This document shows positions 45,147 through 52,247 of a DNA stretch of 64,000 nucleotides, piece by piece. This DNA comes from Pontibacter ruber (GTDB lineage: Bacteria; Bacteroidota; Bacteroidia; Cytophagales; Hymenobacteraceae). The notes below the pieces were generated by a model, which did not search any database, was not told the DNA's origin, and saw only the letters and a program-made list of their open reading frames with translations. Position 1 is the stretch's first letter. Every line of letters begins with the position of its first letter. The translations under genes and the position numbers were made by a program. The stretch lies in the NCBI RefSeq assembly GCF_023630205.1, contig NZ_JALPRR010000003.1, positions 496,001 through 560,000 on the forward strand, read 5' to 3'.

Positions 45147-46379
45147 TTAAAAGGCCTTGTTGATCCATCTGGATTTCTTTACCGCATTGTATATATACAA
45201 ACCAGGGTTAGCTTTCAGATCAAGGTACTCTTGATAGGTGTAGCCTTCGAATTTACTAGAGGTTACGGTTTTGAGTTCTAAAGCAGAAAAATCTACGCCA
45301 GTTAACTTCTTGCTTTTTAAGCCTTCTAAAAAAGATTTTGGCTGATAACTGCTCTTATCAGGTGAACTGTATATGTTCCATGATAAGTCAAGGCCGGTTT
45401 CATACACTGACCAATACGTTTTATACATACTCGGTTTATCATCCGTAAATGTTATGGCAAAATCCTCGAACCCTTGTTTGGTAACAGAGAAATCTGAAGT
45501 AGGGGCAAAATCAATTTCTGTAGGTACGCTTTTACCTACTTGTTGATATTGATGATAATAACCGCCGGCATCGGTATACGATGCTGTAACGTTAAAATCT
45601 TCAAAACCATTAGGACTAGGAGGATACTGCAGGTCATATTCTTGATAAGGGATACGTGATGAAGAATATAGGCTTATCCTGCTTGTATAATCACCAGCTT
45701 TGGTAAAGCCATCAAGAACTGTACTGAAATTAGTGATGTTAGCAGGCTTGCTGTATTTGAGTTTCTCGGTATTGCCCGCCTTTGTAAAATCAACAGTGGT
45801 TTGACTTGATGTTATTTCGGTGAATAAATACTTGCCGTGGCTTGGCAGCATAATGTAAGCCTGATCTCTCAGAAGTAGCCTGTTAAAGCTAAGTTCAAGA
45901 GTGTTTGAAGACAAGGAGCCAGCATAACCACCGTTCAGTCTTGAACTGAAGTGAAAATCCCTGTCAAAGGGAATGTTGGTATAAGTTATTTCCGCCTTCT
46001 CAAATTCAACCGGGTTCCTCGAACCATCATACCTGTATTGGAGGTGCCATTTATGAGGGTTAACCTGAACAAAGGTTTCCATCCAATACCTGTTATTAGT
46101 TGGGTCTATGAGTATGGTAGTGAGGTTGTGCTTAGTGTCCGCTGATTTAATGCGCAGGTTATGGTTGGCGTTGAAGGCAATCAGCGTATCCAACAAAACT
46201 TTTCCTTCTTTATCTGATAAAATAAGCTCATAGTCTTTTGCCCCTTCCAGAGAGGTATCGTACCTGAAACTAAAGTCAAATGTCTTTACAGGTTCAGGTG
46301 CCGGTGCTGTATCTTTATCTGAATCACAGCTAAGAAAGGTACAGACAAAAAAGAAGCTTGCCAGTAGTTTTATTCTCAT
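45147..46379 (-). CDS. cassette lipoprotein, paralogue 3 of 3
   Basis: 410 residues, lipobox FLSC, shortest linker (APAPEP). Closest to paralogue 1: KTFDFSFRYDTSLEGAKDYE, VPTEIDFAPTSDFSV and FEDFAITFTDDKPSMY are almost the same in both, while the blocks between are much more divergent, so the pair looks mosaic. It lies between hrpB copy D and intact hrpB and is divergent from hrpB, which may be the ancestral order (lipoprotein gene beside hrpB). Function unknown. Confidence 0.8.
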   Translation of the reverse strand: MRIKLLASFFFVCTFLSCDSDKDTAPAPEPVKTFDFSFRYDTSLEGAKDYELILSDKEGKVLLDTLIAFNANHNLRIKSADTKHNLTTILIDPTNNRYWMETFVQVNPHKWHLQYRYDGSRNPVEFEKAEITYTNIPFDRDFHFSSRLNGGYAGSLSSNTLELSFNRLLLRDQAYIMLPSHGKYLFTEITSSQTTVDFTKAGNTEKLKYSKPANITNFSTVLDGFTKAGDYTSRISLYSSSRIPYQEYDLQYPPSPNGFEDFNVTASYTDAGGYYHQYQQVGKSVPTEIDFAPTSDFSVTKQGFEDFAITFTDDKPSMYKTYWSVYETGLDLSWNIYSSPDKSSYQPKSFLEGLKSKKLTGVDFSALELKTVTSSKFEGYTYQEYLDLKANPGLYIYNAVKKSRWINKAF

Positions 46380-46572
46380 AAATGAAATGGAGTTAATGAT
46401 AATATATATTTCGGATAAGTTATGTTATAAACTACAATATTAAACTCTTTTAATATTTTTTTGATTTAAATTTTCAGATCGAAGCCTTTACTGCAACAGA
46501 GAGAAATGCCTTAGAACTTCCGTAACTTGCACTCAGAAATTTTGTCATTGTATATCATCAATACTTACCTCC

Positions 46573-49020
46573 TTGCCCTTCAACCCCTTCACCATAGACT
46601 TACCCGTTCGGGAAATTATACCTGCTGTTAGGGAGCACCTGGCGGCGCAAAACACGCTGATCGTAAACGCACCTCCCGGAGCCGGTAAAAGCACCTTGCT
46701 GCCGCTGGCTTTGCTGGACGAGGCCTGGCTCGAGGGCCAGAAGATCGTCATGCTGGAGCCCCGGCGCCTGGCGGCCAAAACCATTGCCGAGCGCCTGGCG
46801 CAGCTGCTGGGCGAGGAGGTAGGCCAGACCGTCGGGTACCGCATCCGTTTCGAGAACCGCACCTCCGCTGCTACCCGCATCGAGGTCGTGACCGAAGGCA
46901 TCCTCACCCGCATGATCCACAGCGACCGCTCGCTGACAGGCATCGGCATCGTGATCTTCGACGAATTTCATGAGCGCAGCATTCACGCCGATGTAGCCAT
47001 GGCCCTGAGCCGGGAGGCGCAGCACACGCTTCGCCCGGACCTGCGCATCATGGTGATGTCGGCCACCCTGGACATGCCCCAGCTAACGAGCCTGCTCAAG
47101 GCCCCGGTGGCGCAAAGCATGGGGCGGCAATACCCCATCAACACCATTTATACCGGCGACGCCGACGACCGCATGCTGCCCGAAATGACGGCCAAAGTGG
47201 TGCAGCAGGCAGCGCAGGAGCAGGAAGGCGATATCCTTGTGTTCCTGCCCGGCGAAAACGACATCCGGAAAGTAGAAATTATACTTCGCAAGCAGCTGCG
47301 CGGCGTGCAGATACACCCGTTGTTTGGTATGCTACCCTTCGGCAAGCAGTACGCCGCCATCATGCCCGACCGCCAGGGCAGGCGCAAAGTGGTGCTGGCC
47401 ACAAGTATAGCCGAGACCAGTTTGACCATAGAAGGCATTTCGGTAGTGGTGGATACGGGCTTCGGCAAAACCTCCCGCTTCGATCCGAAGTCGGGTTTGT
47501 CGCGCCTCGAAACAGTGCGCATCTCCAAAGACGCCGCCGACCAGCGTGCCGGTCGCGCCGGTCGGCTGGGCCCGGGCACCGCCTACCGCATGTGGAGCAA
47601 AACCACGCAAGAGCGCATGGCCCCGCACCGCACCCCCGAGATCATGGAAGCCGACCTGTCGAACCTGGTGCTGGATATGGCGCAGTGGGGCGTGACCGAT
47701 ATCCGGGGCCTTACCTGGCTGAACCCGCCGCCGCGCGCTGCCCTGGCTTCGGCCACCGATATGCTGCACCAACTGCAGGCCCTGGAGCATGGCCGCATTA
47801 CGGAGCACGGCAAGCGCATGCACACGCTGCCCTGCCACCCACGCATCGCGCACATGCTGCTCAAAGCCGAGGAAACGGACCAGGTGCCGCTGGCCTCCGA
47901 TATTGCCGCCGTACTGGAAGAGCGCGACCCGCTTGACCGCAACGCCGGCATCGACATTAACTTAAGAGTGGAAGCCCTGCGGAGGTATAGAAAGGAGCAG
48001 GGGCAGGGCAAGCATTTCGGCAAGATAGAGAAGATAGCCCGCTCGTACCGCCAGCTGTTTGAGGTGGAGCCCGATAACGGTACTTTTGACGAGTATGAAA
48101 CCGGTGTGCTGCTGGCGCACTGCTACCCCGAGCGCATCGCCTACGCCCGTCCCGGCAACAACGCACAGTTCCAGCTGGCCAGCGGGCAGTATGCCTCCGC
48201 CGGTCATAGAGATGACCTGGCGCACGAGCCCTGGCTGGCCATCGCGCACCTGCACGCCGGCACCGGTGACAATCCGGGCCGCATTTTCCTGGCCTCGCCG
48301 CTCAACCCCCGCGACCTGGCCCCGCTGTTAAAGCAGCAGGAAGTATACCACTGGGACGTAAACGACGGCGAACTCACGGCCTCGCTGGACACGAGAATAG
48401 GAAGTATAGTTTTGCAAAGCAAGCCGCTGCCCCCGCCCGACGAGAAGCACCGTGTACCCGCCATGTCCGAAGCCATTAAAGCAGAAGGCGAGCACCTGCT
48501 GGATTTTAACGAGGAAGTAACGCAATGGCAGAACCGCGTGATGAGCCTCCGCAAATGGCGCCCCTCAGAGTTCTGGCCCGACGTAAGCACCAGCACCCTG
48601 CTCATGACAAATGCAGAGTGGCTAAAACCCTACCTCTACGACATCGAGCACCCCGACGAGTTGATGGAACTGGAGCTCCTGCCGATACTGGAAAAGAAGT
48701 ATCTGAACGATGAGCAACGGGCAAGGCTGGACGTGCTGGCTCCTGCAAGTATAATTTTGCCGGATGGATCAAGTATAGAGCTGGAGTATAAACCCGATGG
48801 CGCACAGCCGAGGCTAGAGATACGATTGCAGGATGTGCTGGCCTGGGAAGAAAGCCCGACAGTTGACGAAGGCGAGATGACGGTGGAGTTGGCTTTGCTT
48901 ACTCCGGAGCTGAAAACTATCACTAGTGTTTCTGATCTGGGTAGTTTCTGGAAAGGTAACTATAGAGTTATAAAACGACAGCTGGAGGTGGTGTTTCCGG
49001 AGGTAGAGTGGGAGAGGTGA
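46573..49020 (+). CDS. hrpB: ATP-dependent helicase HrpB
   Basis: 815 residues from a TTG start at 46573. No ATG lies upstream in frame, and the TTG is kept in all four partial copies. The DEAH-type motifs are APPGAGKST (Walker A, 33-41), IFDEFHE (motif II, about 128-134, with DEFH in place of DEAH), SATLD, and QRAGRAGR (motif VI, about 325). The HrpB-specific C-terminal region ends FPEVEWER, typical of the family end. HrpB is a DEAH/RHA-type RNA helicase of unclear role in bacteria. It is intact here, at the right end of the cassette array that its 5' end has seeded. Confidence 0.95.
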   Translation: MPFNPFTIDLPVREIIPAVREHLAAQNTLIVNAPPGAGKSTLLPLALLDEAWLEGQKIVMLEPRRLAAKTIAERLAQLLGEEVGQTVGYRIRFENRTSAATRIEVVTEGILTRMIHSDRSLTGIGIVIFDEFHERSIHADVAMALSREAQHTLRPDLRIMVMSATLDMPQLTSLLKAPVAQSMGRQYPINTIYTGDADDRMLPEMTAKVVQQAAQEQEGDILVFLPGENDIRKVEIILRKQLRGVQIHPLFGMLPFGKQYAAIMPDRQGRRKVVLATSIAETSLTIEGISVVVDTGFGKTSRFDPKSGLSRLETVRISKDAADQRAGRAGRLGPGTAYRMWSKTTQERMAPHRTPEIMEADLSNLVLDMAQWGVTDIRGLTWLNPPPRAALASATDMLHQLQALEHGRITEHGKRMHTLPCHPRIAHMLLKAEETDQVPLASDIAAVLEERDPLDRNAGIDINLRVEALRRYRKEQGQGKHFGKIEKIARSYRQLFEVEPDNGTFDEYETGVLLAHCYPERIAYARPGNNAQFQLASGQYASAGHRDDLAHEPWLAIAHLHAGTGDNPGRIFLASPLNPRDLAPLLKQQEVYHWDVNDGELTASLDTRIGSIVLQSKPLPPPDEKHRVPAMSEAIKAEGEHLLDFNEEVTQWQNRVMSLRKWRPSEFWPDVSTSTLLMTNAEWLKPYLYDIEHPDELMELELLPILEKKYLNDEQRARLDVLAPASIILPDGSSIELEYKPDGAQPRLEIRLQDVLAWEESPTVDEGEMTVELALLTPELKTITSVSDLGSFWKGNYRVIKRQLEVVFPEVEWER

Positions 49021-49032
49021 CCTCCCTCTTTT

Positions 49033-49073
49033 ACCTCCCCCCAACCCCCTCCTAAGAACAGGAGGGGGAGCTT
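49033..49073. repeat. G/C-rich dispersed palindrome
   Basis: CTCCCCCCAACCCCCTCCTA and AGGAGGGGGAGC form a hairpin directly after hrpB and may serve as its terminator. Confidence 0.65.
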
Positions 49074-49109
49074 TATGATATTGGGGAGTTAGCATAGCAG
49101 CTTTGACTG

Positions 49110-49262
49110 TCATCCCGAGCGCAGCCGAGGGATCTTATACAGCAGTATAATGAATTGAAGCTTTGGGTTGAGCAATCTTCTACATCCAAAGAATGTTGAA
49201 AAGAATCTTTCATTTCCGTTAGTGGACACATAAGATCCCTCGGCTGCGCTCGGGATGACTGT
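49110..49262. repeat. 150-bp element with inverted terminal repeats
   Basis: GTCATCCCGAGCGCAGCCGA then GGGATCTTA at the left is mirrored by TAAGATCCC then TCGGCTGCGCTCGGGATGAC at the right, with about 85 bp between. A partial third arm lies at 49328-49350. MITE-like, no coding content. Confidence 0.7.
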
Positions 49263-49437
49263 TTTGGCAGGTCTTGGTGTCTTTTACCTGTAGCATACCA
49301 GAAAGAGACTGCTACAATCGTTTTTAGCTTTCTCGGCTGCGCTCGGATGACGTTTGAATAGTATAGTTCTTTTGCTGATAGTGGGAAAGGAACTACAGCA
49401 GTTTCCTTGAGGTTCTTGTTGCTCAAAGTAAATTCTT

Positions 49438-49746
49438 ATGTTCAACAGCAATTACTTCGTATACATAACATCGAATACAACCCGCTCTACTTACTATGTT
49501 GGTGTGACAAACGATCTGGCTCGCCGCCTGCATGAGCATTTTCAGAACAGTGGAGATAAGAAGACATTTGCTGGCCGCTACTACTGCTATACTTTGATTT
49601 ATTATGAGCCCTTCACGTCTCCGGATGATGCTATCGCCCGTGAGAAACAGCTGAAAGGCTGGAGCAGGAGTAAAAAGGAGATTCTTATCAGAAAGCAAAA
49701 CCCATTGCTTAAATCATTGAACTCCCTTGTATCAGGAGAAGAATAG
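49438..49746 (+). CDS. GIY-YIG nuclease family protein
   Basis: 102 residues. FVYITSNTTRSTYYVGVTND carries the Y-I/Y-V-G pair that defines the GIY-YIG fold, with the conserved Arg in ARRLHEH and the Glu in AIAREKQLKGWSR. Stand-alone members of this size (UPF0213/YhbQ-like) are widespread in Bacteroidota, often near repeats. It has the fold of a metal-dependent nuclease, but a cellular role is not established. The start ATG is at 49438. Repeats lie on both sides. Confidence 0.9.
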   Translation: MFNSNYFVYITSNTTRSTYYVGVTNDLARRLHEHFQNSGDKKTFAGRYYCYTLIYYEPFTSPDDAIAREKQLKGWSRSKKEILIRKQNPLLKSLNSLVSGEE

Positions 49747-49759
49747 TAAGTAAAATAAG

Positions 49760-49902
49760 CTCCCCTCCTTAGACAAGCGAGAACGCGAGTTCGAAGCTTG
49801 CGACCATAGGTCTCGAGAACGCGAGTTCGAAGCTTGCGACCATAGGTCTCGAGAACGCGAGTTAGAAGCTAGCGAGCGTAGCTCTGAGGGGTTAGGGGTG
49901 GT
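49760..49902. repeat. three 36-bp tandem repeats inside a G/C-rich palindrome
   Basis: Units at 49778-49813, 49814-49849 (identical; CGAGAACGCGAGTTCGAAGC then TTGCGACCATAGGTCT) and 49850-49885 (variant). They lie between CTCCCCTCCTTAGA and GAGGGGTTAGGGGTGG, the two arms of the dispersed G/C-rich palindrome. Confidence 0.8.
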
Positions 49903-50067
49903 TGGATCATGTAGGTCGCGATAAGCAGTTGGTTTGGCAGGATCAAACCGACGAAGAGATTGAATAGCCCCTTTAAAAATAATTTCTAAAACAACAGTTA
50001 CACTGGTTTCAGAAACCAGAATATTTAGTTAAACTTATATAGTCTAACTAAAACCAATTCTTCTACT

Positions 50068-50742
50068 ATGAAAAAATTTACTGTACTAGCCAGTGCGCTG
50101 GCCTTAACGGCTATGCTGACCACTTCATTTATTTCTGTTGATAAGAATGCAACGGAGAAGGTGATCACGAAAACCCTGGCGGCCGCCACACTGAAGGTGA
50201 ATACCGAAGCCAGCACCATGAAGTGGAATGCAAAGAAAGTAGGCGGGGAACATTATGGCACCATCAACCTGGCTGATGGCACTTTGCAGGTAAATGGCAG
50301 CAAACTGACAGGTGGCACGTTCACCATCGACATGCGCAGCATTACAGTAAAAGACATCACGCGTGAAGACTCCAACAAGCGCTTGACCGACCACCTCAAG
50401 TCAGATGATTTCTTTTCGGTGGAAAAGCATCCGCAGGCAACCTTTACACTCACCAAAGCAGCTAAAATTGCCAAAGCCAAAGCAGGCGAGCCGAACTATA
50501 CCATCACCGGTAACCTGACCATCAAAGGCATCACCAACCCGATCTCCTTCCCGGCAACCGTAAAACTCTCCGACGATGCTGCGGAGGCTACTGCCCTGAT
50601 CGAAGTGGATCGTACAAAGTATGATATCAAGTACCGCTCGGGCCTGGTAGGTACTGCCGCCGACAAGATCATTTACGATACCTTTACCATTGACCTGAAA
50701 CTGGTTGCGGAAGCCGCGGGCAAAACAACTCAGAGCAAATAG
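50068..50742 (+). CDS. YceI family protein
   Basis: 224 residues with a signal peptide (MKKFTVLASALALTAMLTTS) and no lipobox cysteine. YceI barrel motifs: STMKWNAKKVGGEHYGTINL, GGTFTIDMRSITVKDI, HLKSDDFFSVEKHPQATF, TITGNLTIKGITNPISFPA and DTFTIDLKL. A soluble periplasmic lipid-binding type, in contrast to the lipoprotein YceI at 10436. Monocistronic. Confidence 0.93.
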   Translation: MKKFTVLASALALTAMLTTSFISVDKNATEKVITKTLAAATLKVNTEASTMKWNAKKVGGEHYGTINLADGTLQVNGSKLTGGTFTIDMRSITVKDITREDSNKRLTDHLKSDDFFSVEKHPQATFTLTKAAKIAKAKAGEPNYTITGNLTIKGITNPISFPATVKLSDDAAEATALIEVDRTKYDIKYRSGLVGTAADKIIYDTFTIDLKLVAEAAGKTTQSK

Positions 50743-50814
50743 GAATAGCTTCTAGCCCACAGTATACATAGCAAGGCTGTTAGATTTTACTTGAGGATAT
50801 TAGTATGGCGCGAG

Positions 50815-50910
50815 CGCCCTCGCTCGCGTCAAGCTATCGTTGTGCCTCTGGCCCGGTCGAATCAGAGACGCAAAGTATAGCCAGACCCGGGAAGAACTCC
50901 CACCCCAGAA
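50815..50910. repeat. second REP-like family, copy 1
   Basis: ATGGCGCGAGCGCCCTCGCT, then a GCTATCGT core, GCCTCTGGCCCGGTCGA and an end with GGGAAGAACTCCCACCCCAG. The counterpart is at 58455-58564. Confidence 0.6.
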
Positions 50911-50971
50911 AAACAGAAGAATTCAGCTAAAAATAAAGCAGGTTGTACGAGTTCGTCACAAACCAGCCAGC

Positions 50972-51253
50972 TCAGGACTGGTGCAGGGTCAGCGAAGTGA
51001 GGGCCGACAGGATAAGCGGGTATTTCAACTCCATTAACTTCAGCAGGCTGGCCATCACCAGGTAATCGCATATATAGGAGTCCACATCGTCCTGTAAGAG
51101 GGCATACTTGAGGCGAAGCATTTTCGTGTAGCTTTCCTGGTCCTTGCTAACCAGGAAACGGCAGATGCTCCGGTACAGGCTAAGCGCCTGCTTTTCGCTT
51201 AGCCTGTACTTCAGTGTATTTAATACAGCTTTTTCAGCTCCTTTTCCCTTCAT
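50972..51253 (-). CDS. hypothetical protein, helical
   Basis: 93 residues from the ATG at 51253 (MKGKGAEKAVLNTLKYRLSE). It is predicted to be mainly helical (ALSLYRSICRFLVSKDQESY, LVMASLLKLMELKYPLIL) with no signal peptide, and I do not recognise it. The frame is intact and the composition is protein-like rather than repeat-like, so it may be real. No operon partner. Confidence 0.5.
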   Translation of the reverse strand: MKGKGAEKAVLNTLKYRLSEKQALSLYRSICRFLVSKDQESYTKMLRLKYALLQDDVDSYICDYLVMASLLKLMELKYPLILSALTSLTLHQS

Positions 51254-51905
51254 TGTATCCTCCCTGGCTTGCTGAACTTACGTCTAACACTCTATTACAC
51301 GTTATTGTAACAACATAGGTCGTTGTAATGCTGTTTTTCTGTGGGCTGCCCATGGTTTGCAGTGCTCCGGATGGGTTGATGGAGGTAGGAATGAAAACAG
51401 CATAAAAGGCGTAAAGCATTCTTGCTATTTCCTTCAGGTATGGCTTGTAAGGGATGATGGTACATTTTAACGGCGAAAGGTTGACCCACCCCTAATCCCT
51501 CCGGGGAGGGGAATTGTTCCGTATAGCAGTAGCGTCTGTTTAAGATCTTAGGATACTTTCTCAACTCAATTTCAGCATGATTTCTTCTCTTGCACCTGCT
51601 TCGTCCGAAACCGAAGTTGTCTGCACTTAACTGGAACCTGCAGGTATATGGCAGGGAATCTAGCGGGTTACCAGGCAAACCGCCCTCTTGTTTTAATTTT
51701 TTGAGCATTGAAGCGCGCTACCTGCACCTACAGGAGGGCGGTTTACTTTGATTACAGAGCTATTCAGGCCATAAGTCTCTGTCGCACCCGCTTTTTAAAG
51801 TAACAGATCGTATAAAAGATATTATATGAATTGTGTGGATGGAAGGTGGTATAGGGGTAACCTGTAGCTGAACAAACATACCGCCTTGTGATGAAATAAT
51901 AAATA
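51254..51905. other. intergenic region with repeats, no gene supported
   Basis: Contains a G/C-rich palindrome at 51485-51512 (CACCCCTAATCCCTCCGGGG then AGGGGA). A minus-strand frame across 51295-51708 reads through this repeat and looks spurious. Confidence 0.5.
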
Positions 51906-52247
51906 ATGGTCAGGAAAATAGCCGATTTGCTTCATGTAAAGTACGGGGAGGTTCAACTGGTCAGTACGCTTTTTCTGACGCAGTTTTTAATGGGGACGGC
52001 TGTCGCTTATTTTACTATTGCCAGTCTTACGCTTTTCCTTTATGCATACGGTGTCAACAACCTGCCGCTGATATACCTGCTTGGGGCAGTTTTTCTTACC
52101 TTTTTTAATCTGGCCTTTGTGCGCCTGGAAGCCAGGATTGGTTCCTACAGGCTGTTGCAGGTAATCCTGCTGGTGTCGGCCGTATCGGTTTTAATTTGCT
52201 GGGTATTTCTCAAGTTCTTTGAGTTTAAATTGTTCTCTGTTTTCTGA
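51906..52247 (+). CDS. N-terminal part of a nucleotide-transporter-like membrane protein (split by frameshift)
   Basis: 113 residues with three TM helices (about 18-45, 52-74 and 82-106). It stops at TGA 52245, within TGATG, and the next frame continues the same membrane domain. Members of this Npt1/Npt2-type (ATP/ADP-translocase-like MFS) family have the pieces in one chain. The continuing frame has a stop at 52220, so a single -1 shift must fall between 52223 and 52247. No canonical slippery heptamer is seen, so a mutation or sequencing error is likeliest; coupled re-initiation is possible. Confidence 0.65.
   Translation: MVRKIADLLHVKYGEVQLVSTLFLTQFLMGTAVAYFTIASLTLFLYAYGVNNLPLIYLLGAVFLTFFNLAFVRLEARIGSYRLLQVILLVSAVSVLICWVFLKFFEFKLFSVF

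Noticed and set aside
46600..48800. Long minus-strand frames opposite hrpB
   Set aside because: Shadows caused by the codon bias of a G+C-rich gene; hrpB itself is certain.
49778..49885. 36-bp repeats resembling a CRISPR array
   Set aside because: The units are directly adjacent with no spacers, and no cas gene is in the window.
51295..51708. 137-codon minus-strand ORF
   Set aside because: It reads through a dispersed G/C-rich palindrome; the composition is not protein-like.
52223..52247. Programmed -1 frameshift in the transporter gene
   Set aside because: No canonical X-XXY-YYZ heptamer lies in the only interval where the shift can occur.
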